A DNA stretch of 38,299 nucleotides from Bacteroides nordii WAL 11050 = JCM 12987. Its GTDB lineage: Bacteria > Bacteroidota > Bacteroidia > Bacteroidales > Bacteroidaceae. Where the stretch lies: NCBI GenBank assembly GCA_000613465.1, contig BAJA01000046.1, positions 1 to 38,299 on the forward strand, in the 5' to 3' direction. Below, in pieces: positions 1 to 9,332 of this stretch (positions are counted from its first letter, which is position 1; each line of letters opens with the position of its first letter). The notes beneath the pieces were generated by a model, which did no database searches, was not told the DNA's origin, and was given only the letters and a program-made list of their open reading frames with translations. Both the position numbers and the translations under genes were made by a program.

Positions 1-130
1 TACCGGGAAAAGGAACGTTCCTTTCTGAGAAAGCCAAAGTACAACACCGGACAAGGGGATCGATGCCGTTCAGGGGCACTTCCGCTACCGAAAAGACAGG
101 GCCATCATCTTCGTTACTGTACGGTTTTGA
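1..130 (+). pseudogene. 3' end of a probable outer-membrane protein gene, apparently frameshifted
   Basis: The last codons before the TGA at 128-130 read RYRKDRAIIFVTVRF, an alternating polar/hydrophobic strand ending in Phe, as is usual for the last strand of an outer-membrane beta-barrel. That frame meets a stop at 26-28, but the neighbouring frame is open from base 1 (YREKERSFLRKPKYNTGQG). The two join smoothly if one G is removed from the GGGG run at 55-58, giving ...KYNTGQGIDAVQGHF.... So this is either a gene broken by a +1 indel or a base-calling error. The gene starts outside the window, so family and function cannot be named. The barrel assignment rests on about 40 residues only. Confidence 0.4.
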
Positions 131-136
131 ATGTAT

Positions 137-327
137 TTCACCACAGAGTAACACAGAGTTCCACAGAGTTTGAATCTTTATTGAAACGCAGATGATCGCA
201 GATTTTCGCAAAGGGAAACAAATGTATGATAAAGAACCACAGTCTTTTAATCTGTGTCTATCTGTGTTAATCCGCGTTTTATCAGATAAATAGTACTCTG
301 TGGAACTCTGTGCGATTCTGTGGTGAG
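137..327 (+). repeat. Dispersed palindromic intergenic repeat, copy 1 (CACAGAG / AACGCAGAT family)
   Basis: The outer arms are built from repeated CACAGAGT words (137-170) and their inverse, ACTCTGTGG-type words, at 294-326. The inner arms are AAACGCAGAT words (184-207) against ATCTGTGTTAATCCGCGTTT (about 259-279). From 180 to 326 this copy aligns at roughly 85% by eye, in inverted orientation, with the copy at 16827-16964, including the non-palindromic centre. It has no coding potential and lies between the upstream gene remnant and the groES promoter. Shorter relatives are at 11577-11647 and 13317-13427. Confidence 0.8.
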
Positions 328-432
328 TTTCATTTCTGATCTATAATGAGTTAAATTCAACTACTGATTCGCATGGTTCATAAACTACTATTCCATCTGT
401 TACCAACTATAATTCCGCTAACTTTTGTCCTC

Positions 433-519
433 TCTTGTCATTTTGTCAGTCTTTGTCTGCCAAACCAACATCTTTCCAACATCTTTTCGCTTTGGCACAG
501 TTTTCGCAATTTGTTTTTC
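433..519 (+). promoter_or_regulatory. groESL promoter region with a sigma-54-like -24/-12 element and upstream direct repeats
   Basis: At 492-508 the sequence TTGGCACAGTTTTCGCA matches the sigma-54 consensus YTGGCACGrNNNTTGCW at all fixed positions but two, with GG (494-495) and GC (506-507) correctly spaced. A start near 519 would give a leader of about 60 nt before groES. Just upstream lie three TTGTCA/TTGTCT words (435, 443, 453) and a tandem 11-bp repeat CCAACATCTTT (465-475, 476-486), which could be activator sites. The match is seen directly; actual use of sigma-54 at this gene is inference. No HrcA/CIRCE inverted repeat was recognised. Confidence 0.5.
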
Positions 520-581
520 GTCCTTCCAAAAGGATGATGAATAATATAATTATGTATAACATATAAAACAAAAAAGTAACT

Positions 582-854
582 ATGAACATTAAACCATTAG
601 CAGACAGAGTGCTTATACTCCCTGCACCTGCAGAAGAAAAAACAATTGGCGGTATCATTATTCCTGATACAGCAAAAGAAAAACCTTTGAAAGGTGAAGT
701 TGTGGCAGTAGGTCACGGTACAAAGGACGAAGAGATGGTATTAAAGGTAGGTGACACCGTTCTTTATGGTAAATATGCCGGAACAGAACTTGAAGTGGAA
801 GGTGCAAAATACCTTATCATGCGTCAGAGTGATGTTCTCGCTGTTTTGGGATAA
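582..854 (+). CDS. groES: Co-chaperonin GroES (10 kDa)
   Basis: This is the heptameric lid of the GroEL folding chamber, acting in the cytosol. The 90-residue protein has the full-length Cpn10 fold, beginning MNIKPLADRVLI. A mobile-loop region follows (about residues 16-32, EEKTIGGIIIP, with the IIIP contact for GroEL), and it ends VLAVLG. The start is the only reasonable one, about 30 nt after an AT-rich leader. The next gene is groEL after a 41-nt AT-rich spacer, so the two form the usual operon. A sigma-54-like element lies about 75 nt upstream of the start codon. Identity is secure. Confidence 0.97.
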   Translation: MNIKPLADRVLILPAPAEEKTIGGIIIPDTAKEKPLKGEVVAVGHGTKDEEMVLKVGDTVLYGKYAGTELEVEGAKYLIMRQSDVLAVLG

Positions 855-895
855 TTCATAATTGAAAATTAATAATTTATAATTGATATAGACTT

Positions 896-2533
896 ATGGC
901 AAAAGAAATATTATTCAATATCGATGCCCGTGACCAATTGAAAAAAGGTGTCGATGCTTTGGCAAATGCAGTAAAAGTAACACTTGGCCCGAAAGGACGT
1001 AACGTAATTATTGAAAAGAAGTTTGGCGCTCCTCACATCACTAAAGATGGTGTAACAGTGGCTAAAGAAGTAGAACTGGCAGATGCATACCAGAATACGG
1101 GTGCACAGTTAGTAAAGGAAGTTGCTTCTAAAACAGGTGATGATGCCGGTGACGGTACAACAACTGCAACTGTTCTTGCTCAGGCTATCGTAGCCGAAGG
1201 CTTGAAGAATGTAACTGCCGGTGCAAGCCCGATGGATATCAAACGTGGTATGGATAAGGCTGTTGCCAAAGTGGTTGAGTCTATTAAGAACCAGGCTGAA
1301 AAAGTAGGTGACAACTATGACAAGATTGAACAGGTTGCTACTGTTTCTGCCAACAATGACCCGGTTATCGGTAAATTGATTGCTGACGCCATGCGTAAAG
1401 TTTCCAAAGATGGTGTGATCACTATCGAAGAGGCTAAGGGTACTGATACTACTATTGGTGTAGTAGAAGGTATGCAATTCGACCGTGGTTATCTGTCTGC
1501 TTACTTTGTGACTAACACAGAGAAAATGGAATGTGAGATGGAGAAACCTTACATCCTTATATATGACAAGAAGATCTCTAACCTGAAAGATTTCTTGCCT
1601 ATCCTTGAACCGGCTGTACAGACAGGCCGTCCTTTGTTGGTGATTGCAGAAGATGTAGATAGCGAAGCACTGACTACTTTGGTTGTGAACCGTCTGCGTT
1701 CTCAGTTGAAGATTTGTGCTGTGAAAGCTCCGGGCTTCGGTGATCGTCGTAAAGAGATGTTGGAAGACATTGCTATCCTGACAGGTGGTGTGGTGATCAG
1801 CGAAGAAAAAGGGTTGAAACTGGAACAGGCTACTCTCGAAATGTTGGGTACTGCTGACAAAGTGACTGTTTCTAAAGATAATACAACCATCGTAAACGGT
1901 GCTGGTGTAAAAGAAAATATCAAAGAACGTTGCGATCAGATTAAAGCACAGATTGCTGCTACTAAATCAGATTACGATCGCGAGAAACTGCAGGAACGTC
2001 TGGCTAAATTGTCAGGTGGTGTAGCAGTTCTTTATGTTGGTGCTGCTTCTGAAGTAGAGATGAAAGAGAAGAAAGACCGTGTAGATGATGCACTTCGTGC
2101 AACTCGTGCTGCTATCGAAGAAGGTATCATCCCGGGTGGTGGTGTAGCTTACATCCGTGCTATTGATGTGCTGGAAGGTATGAAAGGTGACAATGCCGAT
2201 GAAACAACCGGTGTTGAAATTATCAAGCGTGCTATTGAAGAACCGCTTCGTCAGATTGTAGCTAATGCTGGCAAAGAAGGAGCTGTAGTAGTTCAGAAAG
2301 TTCGTGAAGGAAAAGGTGACTTCGGTTACAATGCCCGTATGGATGTTTACGAGAACCTGCACGCTGCCGGTGTAGTAGATCCTGCTAAGGTAGCCCGTGT
2401 AGCTTTGGAAAACGCAGCTTCTATCGCTGGTATGTTCCTGACTACTGAATGTGTAATTGTAGAAAAGAAAGAAGATAAACCCGAAATGCCTATGGGCGCT
2501 CCCGGAATGGGAGGGATGGGTGGAATGATGTAA
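896..2533 (+). CDS. groL: Chaperonin GroEL (60 kDa)
   Basis: This is the ATP-driven double-ring folding chaperone of the cytosol. The 545-residue length is normal. Visible marks are the N-terminal equatorial domain with LGPKGRNVII and the nucleotide motif DGTTTATVLA (D86), the intermediate and apical domains, the RVDDALRATRAA segment carrying the ATP-hydrolysis aspartate (D398), and the flexible Gly/Met-rich tail ending GGMGGMM. It is co-transcribed with groES and ends at a strong hairpin terminator 24 nt after the stop. Nothing unusual is seen in the protein. Confidence 0.98.
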   Translation: MAKEILFNIDARDQLKKGVDALANAVKVTLGPKGRNVIIEKKFGAPHITKDGVTVAKEVELADAYQNTGAQLVKEVASKTGDDAGDGTTTATVLAQAIVAEGLKNVTAGASPMDIKRGMDKAVAKVVESIKNQAEKVGDNYDKIEQVATVSANNDPVIGKLIADAMRKVSKDGVITIEEAKGTDTTIGVVEGMQFDRGYLSAYFVTNTEKMECEMEKPYILIYDKKISNLKDFLPILEPAVQTGRPLLVIAEDVDSEALTTLVVNRLRSQLKICAVKAPGFGDRRKEMLEDIAILTGGVVISEEKGLKLEQATLEMLGTADKVTVSKDNTTIVNGAGVKENIKERCDQIKAQIAATKSDYDREKLQERLAKLSGGVAVLYVGAASEVEMKEKKDRVDDALRATRAAIEEGIIPGGGVAYIRAIDVLEGMKGDNADETTGVEIIKRAIEEPLRQIVANAGKEGAVVVQKVREGKGDFGYNARMDVYENLHAAGVVDPAKVARVALENAASIAGMFLTTECVIVEKKEDKPEMPMGAPGMGGMGGMM

Positions 2534-2556
2534 TATCATCCCATGATTAAAAAGAG

Positions 2557-2590
2557 AAGCCGCTTCAGATAATCTGGAGCGGCTTTTTTG
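2557..2590. terminator. Bidirectional rho-independent terminator between groEL and the convergent susD
   Basis: A 12-bp stem (AAGCCGCTTCAG, 2557-2568, against CTGGAGCGGCTT, 2574-2585, one G-T pair) has a 5-nt loop and is followed by T6 at 2584-2589. On the other strand the stem is followed by CTCTTTTT, so it can also end transcription from the minus-strand susD. A second inverted repeat, CTTCCGGAAA/TTTCCGGAAG (about 2612-2644), lies closer to the susD stop and may help. Confidence 0.85.
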
Positions 2591-2659
2591 TTTTATCAAA
2601 TAAGTTCTGTTTCTTCCGGAAAGTCATTACGGATTTCCGGAAGCAATCAGAATATAAAT

Positions 2660-4207
2660 TTAAGGGATATTGGGATTGGCATTGGTTTCACTCTCCGGAA
2701 TCGCATATAGATAGTATGAACTGTTCGGAGTAAATTCTGTTCCATTAGGGAATGCTACTTCGTAGTGTCCGATTGGTTCGTTCTCTTCATACGTGCCATC
2801 TTCCTGCCAGCAATCTATCAGGTATTTAGTATCTTCCGGCTTGTCACCAGGAATGATCTTGATACCTTCTATCTGAGCCATTTCTTCTTTAGTCAGCATT
2901 TCACGTTCCAGGGATTTTTGAGTTCTTAAGATGTCAGTCATGCTGAATCCTTCTCCCCATAGTTCGCGACGGCGTTCTACTAAAATTTCCTCAACGAGGT
3001 CTTGCTTGTTTTTTCCTGTTACATCATAATCGGTCAGTCCTCTTGCGTTTCGCAATGTGTTGAGCGGAGCCACAGCATCTGTAATAGATGTTGTATTGTC
3101 TCTGGCCATAGCTTCGGCTTCAATCAGATACATTTCGGCAGAACGCATGACAACAATGTCACCAGTCTGGTCAGCGCGGATACGGAATTTACAATATCCC
3201 ATATATCCTTCTCTCATCCATTTGAATAGTTCTCTACGGATATCATTCTTGGAGAACAGATTATAGAAATGAGGATCTGCCATAAAGCTATTATAGGAGT
3301 CGGGTTCCTCTGCATCTACATAGTAGAAGTTGTAGCTGGGATCGGACTGAGTCGTAGATTGAGGATGTCCCCATATCCATTCAGAATTACTTATATCATT
3401 GAAACCTTTATAGGTAGCAGCGTCTTTCATTAAAGGATATCCTTCCTGAGCCGCTTTTGCTGCTTTCGCCGCTTCTTCATATTGGCCTGTCAGTAAATAG
3501 GCACGTGCCAATAATCCGTTGACTACACTTACATTGGGTTTGTACTTTTCCTGTGCTGTGGATGGAGTAAAACCGTCCAAATCAGTTTTCGCCTGTTCGA
3601 GATCCTTAAAGATTTGTGTGTATATCTCTTCTACGGTAGCTCTGCCTTTAGGTTCTGTTTTTGATGTAGTAGGTTCTGTGTACAGCGGAACACAAGGCGC
3701 ACTTTTATCTTTCAGGTACGTGAACTGATAATGCTGTACAAGATGCAGATAACAGAAAGCACGCAAAGCAAGTGCTTGTCCTTGTGCATACCGGAAGTCT
3801 TCATCTTCTGTATCTCCTTTGATGGAGATTACAGAATTGCAGTTGTCTATGGTCTTATAGAATGTAGTCCATGCAAAACTGGCTCTACCTGCAGTTGGAA
3901 TAGAAACCTCATTTAATTTGTAAGTCGCACTAAATCCGTATGTGTTGGCAGTACGTAAAACAACATCACTACCCATCATGTCATCTGCTAAAGATAAGGC
4001 ACGATAACCAATGTTTGCATAAGTTGTTCCGTATTCCATTAAGTTATACCATGCACCGATGAATATACGTTCGGCATTTTCGGGAGTAGGAGCCAGCCCC
4101 GAATCAACGGAATCTGTTGGAGTATGATCAAGGAAATCACCGCTACATCCGGTTACCATCAGTAAACCTGTAGCAAGTATAGCTGTATTCTTTATTAATT
4201 TTTTCAT
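2660..4207 (-). CDS. SusD/RagB-like outer-membrane glycan-binding lipoprotein (orphan pair)
   Basis: This is a surface lipoprotein expected to cap its SusC partner and bind the nutrient before import. The 515-residue protein starts with a lipoprotein signal (LLMVTGC, lipidated C21). SusD-type features follow: the early FLDHTPTDSV segment, TPR-like helices (about residues 130-260, e.g. AQGQALALRAFCYLHLVQHYQ and VVNGLLARAYLLTGQYEEA) and the C-terminal EILVERRRELWGEGF motif. It lies 20 nt after the susC-like gene and is clearly co-transcribed. No enzyme, sensor or regulator gene accompanies the pair, so the substrate cannot be predicted. Confidence 0.93.
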   Translation of the reverse strand: MKKLIKNTAILATGLLMVTGCSGDFLDHTPTDSVDSGLAPTPENAERIFIGAWYNLMEYGTTYANIGYRALSLADDMMGSDVVLRTANTYGFSATYKLNEVSIPTAGRASFAWTTFYKTIDNCNSVISIKGDTEDEDFRYAQGQALALRAFCYLHLVQHYQFTYLKDKSAPCVPLYTEPTTSKTEPKGRATVEEIYTQIFKDLEQAKTDLDGFTPSTAQEKYKPNVSVVNGLLARAYLLTGQYEEAAKAAKAAQEGYPLMKDAATYKGFNDISNSEWIWGHPQSTTQSDPSYNFYYVDAEEPDSYNSFMADPHFYNLFSKNDIRRELFKWMREGYMGYCKFRIRADQTGDIVVMRSAEMYLIEAEAMARDNTTSITDAVAPLNTLRNARGLTDYDVTGKNKQDLVEEILVERRRELWGEGFSMTDILRTQKSLEREMLTKEEMAQIEGIKIIPGDKPEDTKYLIDCWQEDGTYEENEPIGHYEVAFPNGTEFTPNSSYYLYAIPESETNANPNIP

Positions 4208-4227
4208 ATTAAATTGTTGAATGCTGA

Positions 4228-7200
4228 TTAGAATGAAACATTAATACCACCTGTTATCGATCTCATAGCAGGATATCTGTAATAAGTGACTCCTGTTATA
4301 CCTTGTTCCGGGTCTAATCCCTGATGTCCGCTTAGGGTTAATAAATTATCTCCCTGAACAAAGATCTGAAGGTTGCTCAAACTTATTCTTCTTATTAATG
4401 ACTGAGGAAGAGAATAAGATAACATCACATTCTTTAGACGTAAATATGAGTTATTGTACAGGAATCGCGTAGATGTACTGGTCCACTGGTTGCTTGTTGT
4501 ACTAAGGGCGGGAACATCAGTATATCTGTTTTCAGGAGTCCAGCGATCTAACATTTCTGTTGACCAGGAGCGTCCGGCGGCAGAACCTGAGTGAAGAATC
4601 ATTATTTTATCACGGTCATAAACATATCCGCCAATGCTATAAGAGAACATAGCCGATAACTCAATACCTTTATATGAGAATGAAGTATTGAAACCACCAT
4701 ATACTTTAGGTAAAGACGATTTGTTGACAAAGTAATAATTAGCTTTGCTATAATCATTGGTAGTAACTTTGATTGTATGGCCGTTTTCGTCTTTCTGATT
4801 CATATACCACAATGGTTCTCCATTGTCGGGATTGACTCCGGCCCATTCTTTGAGATAGAAATCATAGACAGAACGACCTTCCTGCAGTTTTGTGAAACTA
4901 CCCTGAGGCATATCTTTCAAAGGCAATTCCGTTACTTTATTCTTGTAGTGGGTTAAGTTTAATCCCATATTCCATTTAAAGTCTTTCACGTCGATGATTG
5001 TACCTTTCAGTTCAATCTCGAAACCCGTATTTTTCAATGCTCCCACATTTTCATCAACGGAGGTGTATCCGAGTGAAGAAGCCAAAGGACGTGAATATAA
5101 CAAATCTTTGGATTTACGTTGGAAGAAGTCGAAAGAACCCGATAGACGGTTGTTCCACAAAGAGAAGTCGATACCGACATTGAAATTTAAGTTGGTTTCC
5201 CATTTCAGATTAGGAGTAGCCAGACGGTCGGTTACCAATCCGCTTTCGTTGTTGTTCGAAATGATGGTATATAGACCGCTACTTGCATAATACGAGCCTA
5301 AATTGTCGTTTCCTTGTGCACCATAGCTTGCTTTCAACGTCAGTGCAGACAACCAGTTTTCGGTACCTTGCATAAAGGCTTCACGGTTTATTCTCCAGGA
5401 ACCACCTACCGACCAGAAGTTACCCCAACGTGTCTCCGGAGCAAAACGTGAAGAACCATCGCGACGGTAAGAGCCACTCAGATAATACCTGTCTTTATAA
5501 TCATACTGAGCATTCATCAGATATCCTACTAAAGAATAGTCAATGCGGTATCCTGAACCTCCTGTCACCTGTGAGCCTACAACCAACTCCGGATAATCAG
5601 GAATAGCCATTTTAGAACGTGAGGCTGTTAATTCGTCATAACGATAGGAGTATGCTTCTTGTCCTGCAAGGATGTTGAAGTGATGATCGCCTATTTTCTT
5701 GTCGTATGAGATAATATTATTCCAGGTCCATGAAAGTGTACGGTCATTTTCCCGGCTGGAGCCACCTCCTGTATTAACAGCAGGACCAATTTTAGGATTT
5801 GTGTAGTCCAATGAATTGAAATTGATCAGGTCAAAGTTGAAACTTGTCTTAAACTTTAGTCCTTCAATGAATGTCACTTCTAAGAATGTACGGGCTGATA
5901 CTTCATCTCTCATACGTTCTGATTTGTCTAAAGGCAGTGTTGCCGGCAAGTTCCAGTTCGCATTGTTTGCACGGTATGAACCGAAGTCCGGAACCAGTTC
6001 GCCATCTTCTGTATCAAAAGAACCGTCTGCTTTCACTTTATAGATAGGGTAGAAGTTGGGCATTGTACGTCCTGCATTGATAACATTACTTGTTTTAGTA
6101 TCAGATGATGTAGGGTAGTTTTGTTTAGAGTGGGCAAAACTGATGTTAGCACCTCCTTTTAACCATTTAGTCATCTCACTGGTGACATTGGTGCGGAGAT
6201 TAAAACGTTCATAACCTGACTCTAAAGCAATACCCTTATCATTCAGGTAGCCTGCTGAAAAATAATACTGGTTTGTTTTGCTACCGCCGGAAGCATTTAG
6301 GCCAATTTCTGTACGCAGAGCCTGTTGTTCCATGGCATCCTGCCAGTCGAAATCCCATAACGGAGTTGCTCCTGCCAGCAATTTTCCATCTGTGCCTACC
6401 GGCTGAGGATAGTTGGTCCCGTAAGGGTTAGGGCCACTGTTCATCAGTCTTTTTACTAAGTTGGCAGAGGCTGCGGCAGCTGCTGCTTCAGGTGTTGGAT
6501 AGTTCTTTTTGTCTTTGGCATATTGATTGCGCATTGCTTCCCAATATAGCTCAAAATAATCATTTGTACCTACCTGTCATAGTCTCTGATAGCTCGGTTG
6601 GACCCTCCGAACGTAGCTTTAAGGTTTACGCTTGTTTTTGAATCAGTTTTACCTTGTTTGGTAGTAATGATGATGACACCATTGGCACCACGCGAACCAT
6701 ACAGAGCAGCAGATGCAGCATCTTTCAATACGGTCATAGATGCAATGTCTTCAGGATTAATAGCATTAATACTACCGTCGTAAGGAACTCCGTCTACTAC
6801 ATATAACGGAGAACTTGATGCATTGATAGAACCAATACCACGGATACGGATATCGGCATCAGTACCGGGCTGTCCACTGGTTGCACTGGCCTGTAATCCG
6901 GCTACTGTACCCTCTAATGCCTTTGATATACTGGATGTTTGCAGTTTAGCGATGTCTTCTCCTTTTACAGTGGCTGCAGCACCTGTGAAACTGTATTTTT
7001 TGGCAGTTGCATAGGCTACAACCATTACCTCATCCAGTTCTTTACTATCGCTTTCTAACGCCACATTGATTACTTGTTTGTTGTTGACTGCTATTTCAAC
7101 TGTTTTCATTCCTACAAAACTAAAAACCAATGTTCCGTTAGAAGGAACCTGAATAGAGTACTTACCGTCAATATCGGTAATAGTTCCGGTGGTGGTACCT

Positions 7201-7346
7201 TTCAATAAGACAGAAACTCCTGGCATGGGTTCTCCATCTGCTGTTGCAATACCTGTTACGTGTAAATCTCTCAGTGTTTCAGCATGAAGTATTCCTACTG
7301 AACAAATGAGCAAGAACGCTGTCAGAAAGCGTAAATAGATTCTCAT
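4228..7346 (-). pseudogene. SusC/RagA-like TonB-dependent transporter, interrupted by a one-base frameshift
   Basis: Two open frames together make one SusC. The N-terminal part (7346-6570, 258 aa) has a signal peptide (MRIYLRFLTAFLLICSVGILHA), a carboxypeptidase-regulatory-like domain (VTGIATADGEPMPGVSVLL), a TonB-box region (KELDEVMVVAY) and the plug with VLKDAASAALYGSRGANGV. It stops at TAG (6572-6570) after RAIRDYDR. The other frame continues exactly where expected with VGTNDYFELYWEAMRNQY and runs through the beta-barrel to GGINVSF at 4228. One G is missing from what should be GGG on the minus strand (complement at 6573-6574). Restored length is 1039 residues. There is no STN domain, so no ECF/FecR signalling is expected. 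The gene may be truly inactive, phase variable, or misread; nothing else in the two halves is decayed. Confidence 0.88.
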
Positions 7347-7554
7347 AATTAGTAATGTTGTTTTAGGATTAATAATAAAAAAGAAATATAAAGTTTAGTA
7401 TCTGTTTGAAATTTATTTTATTGGCCACAGAGCTGCAGTGGTAGGGAGTATTTTTATTCTGTAGTGTTGCTGATTCTCCTGTTATGTTGTTTCTCTGTGT
7501 GCAAATCATTTATTTCTAAACAGATTATTAATATTAATTATAGTGAAAGCGGTG

Positions 7555-7562
7555 CAAAGATA
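7555..7562 (-). promoter_or_regulatory. Probable -7 box for the orphan susC/susD operon
   Basis: The minus strand reads TATCTTTG, an exact match to the Bacteroides sigma-AB -7 consensus TAnnTTTG, about 210 nt upstream of the susC start. No clear -33 TTTG is visible, so this is a moderate call. Confidence 0.4.
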
Positions 7563-7783
7563 TAATATATATAATAATAATTAATAAAGTCTGAAGGTTT
7601 TTATTAGCAGGAAGTTATGAATATCTTCCGTTTTTGTATATTTATTGATGTTTTATTTATGTATTTCAGAGCATGAAGAAATGAAAAAGCTGTTTTTCTT
7701 TGATTTTATGTTAGTTCGTGATATTTAAGATAAAAGCAGGATTGTTGGAAGATGTTATTTGAGATTTATTGGATACAGAGTTA

Positions 7784-7882
7784 GAGCCTGTTTAAATTTT
7801 GCTCAGCATTAGCTTCGCTCAAAACATCTTCTATTATTAAATCTAATGTATAGTCTTTTGAGAGGAAAATTTAAACAGGCTC
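7784..7882. mobile_element. MITE-like element with 17-bp perfect terminal inverted repeats and TTA flanks
   Basis: The termini GAGCCTGTTTAAATTTT (7784-7800) and its exact reverse complement (7866-7882) bound a 99-bp unit. Both ends are flanked by TTA (7781-7783 and 7883-7885), as a 3-bp target duplication would be. A second, inner pair CTCAAAA/TTTTGAG (7819-7825, 7857-7863) extends the symmetry. There is no coding capacity, so it would depend on a transposase elsewhere. The parent IS family cannot be named from this sequence. Confidence 0.6.
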
Positions 7883-8156
7883 TTAGATTGTTCTATTTTA
7901 TTGTAGCTATTAATGTTTTGTGTATAAGTAATTCATCCGTTTGTTATTCAGAACGTTTATAAAGTAAACGGGGAGGGTAGACTGCCATTATTTTCAATGC
8001 AGCTAAAGATAATAAATGTGATAATCTGATTTTATATTCATTCAACAAAATCAGGTTACGACCATTGCTTAGTATGTTCAGGAAGAGTTTTAAGACGATT
8101 CTTATTCTAATTTTGATGAAATGACAGATATTTGTGGGGGGAGAGTGGATCAGTAG

Positions 8157-9047
8157 TTATTTTACTTTTATATGATCGAATCCTTCTCCATAGACTCCGA
8201 TAACGGCACTTTGTGAGACAAAAGCGTTTGGATCAATGTCCTTGATAATTCGGAATATGATGGTTGATTCTCTCTTTTTGGCCAGAATAAACATCATCTT
8301 TTGTTCTTTTCCTGTATAAAAGCCGGTAGCATTAATTATAGTTACCCCACGATGTGGATATTCGTTGATTTGTCTTCCTATCTCTTCGTATTTGGTGGAG
8401 ATAATAAAGAATTGAACAGATTGTCGTGCACTGTTTACCACCTGATCCAGCACAAAACTGCAAACATAGAGGGTTACATATCCGTAAACGACTTTTTCCC
8501 AGTCCTTCAGGATAAAGTAGCTGGATGAGATAATGATGAGGTCACAAATGAGCATAACTCTTCCCAATGTGATGTCCCGGTATTTATTGATAACGGCAGC
8601 GATAATATCGGTTCCTCCGGTACTTCCGTTAGCAGAAAAGGCAATACCAATGCCACTGCCACAGAAGGAAGCTCCCAGCACGCAAGCCATGAAGGGTTGA
8701 TCGTATAATAGAGTTACTCCTGCTGTCACTTTTTGAATGAGCGAAAGGAAAAAGGTGAGTGTTAGTACGCCAAATATCGTTTTCAGGCTAAATTTGAATC
8801 CTAATACTTTGAGAGACACCACTAATAAAATAGCATTGATGGCAAAGTATGTATATTGTACCGGAAAACCGGTAGCAAAATAGACAATGGAGGCGATACC
8901 GGGTACTCCTCCGGTAGTGATGTCATTGGGAAGTAAAAAAAGGGTCCAGCCAATTCCGTAGAGAATCATTCCTAAAGCTATCATAAGGTAGTCTCTTGCT
9001 TCTCTGGTTACAGTCTGTCCTGAGGGTTTTGATAGGATTGTTTTCAT
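8157..9047 (-). CDS. YitT family membrane protein (DUF161 plus DUF2179)
   Basis: This is an inner-membrane protein of unknown transport or regulatory role. The 296 residues show about five hydrophobic helices (roughly residues 22-42, 50-72, 78-100, 113-133, 160-195) with family motifs DITTGGVPGIASI and SANGSTGGTDIIA. A soluble C-terminal DUF2179 domain follows (about 220-280: RGVTIINATGFYTGKEQKMMF). The family is common and conserved, but its substrate is not established. The start fits the first hydrophobic helix after a short cytosolic stretch. A probable -7 box lies about 240 nt upstream. It stands alone and runs in the same direction as poxB. Confidence 0.9.
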   Translation of the reverse strand: MKTILSKPSGQTVTREARDYLMIALGMILYGIGWTLFLLPNDITTGGVPGIASIVYFATGFPVQYTYFAINAILLVVSLKVLGFKFSLKTIFGVLTLTFFLSLIQKVTAGVTLLYDQPFMACVLGASFCGSGIGIAFSANGSTGGTDIIAAVINKYRDITLGRVMLICDLIIISSSYFILKDWEKVVYGYVTLYVCSFVLDQVVNSARQSVQFFIISTKYEEIGRQINEYPHRGVTIINATGFYTGKEQKMMFILAKKRESTIIFRIIKDIDPNAFVSQSAVIGVYGEGFDHIKVK

Positions 9048-9216
9048 TGATATAGCCTTTGTATCTGTCCGTAATTTATTTTTTTTATCCGTTTCTTTTT
9101 GTATGTGCTATAAGGACACACTGTTATGTGATAACCCTTTATATGAATAATTGACTTTATTGTATTTTAACAATATAAATTCTGCTGTATGGAGTGTCTG
9201 TACATCCCTACACAAT

Positions 9217-9255
9217 AAGAGTGTACGCCTTTGTAATGTAAAGGTGCACACTCTT
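9217..9255 (-). repeat. Stem-loop between poxB and the YitT-family gene
   Basis: AAGAGTGTACGCCTTT (9217-9232) pairs with AAAGGTGCACACTCTT (9240-9255), 16 positions with two mismatches around a 7-nt loop. It lies about 80 nt past the poxB stop on the minus strand and could end or process the poxB transcript. It also lies in the leader of the YitT-family gene if the -7 box at 9288-9295 is used. No clear U-run follows, so terminator function is unsure. Confidence 0.5.
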
Positions 9256-9287
9256 CCAATTATAACTGAAGGTTTGCTTTTTTATTG

Positions 9288-9295
9288 CAAATCTA
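9288..9295 (-). promoter_or_regulatory. Possible -7 box for the YitT-family gene
   Basis: The minus strand reads TAGATTTG, matching TAnnTTTG. It lies about 240 nt before the YitT-family start and just past the poxB stop. A transcript from here would carry the 9217-9255 stem-loop in its leader. No -33 element was picked out. Confidence 0.35.
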
Positions 9296-9332
9296 CATAT
9301 TATTACTGATCTTATTTCAGAAAGAAGATTTT

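Larger units (their letters stand above)
7347..8156. other. Gene-free spacer of about 810 bp between susC-like gene and YitT-family gene
   Basis: No plausible coding sequence is seen in either strand. The spacer holds a probable promoter for the minus-strand susC (7555-7562), a MITE-like element (7784-7882) and a hairpin TAATCTGATTTT/AAAATCAGGTTA (8022-8033, 8047-8058), about 100 nt past the end of the YitT-family gene, which could be its terminator. The rest is AT-rich with no further recognisable structure. Confidence 0.7.

Noticed and set aside
137..327. CRISPR array, because of repeated CACAGAGT words
   Set aside because: The repeats are 8-10 bp with very short and unequal spacing and are arranged as a palindrome; there are no unique spacers of normal length and no cas genes.
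855..895. AT-rich palindromic words between groES and groEL as a regulatory element
   Set aside because: The spacer is short and of low complexity; the pairing is no better than expected for such AT-rich sequence.
2012..2599. 195-codon open frame antisense to groEL, and similar long antisense frames in susC, GH3 (33778-34506) and poxB
   Set aside because: They are shadows of strongly conserved genes, with compositions unlike proteins and no start context.
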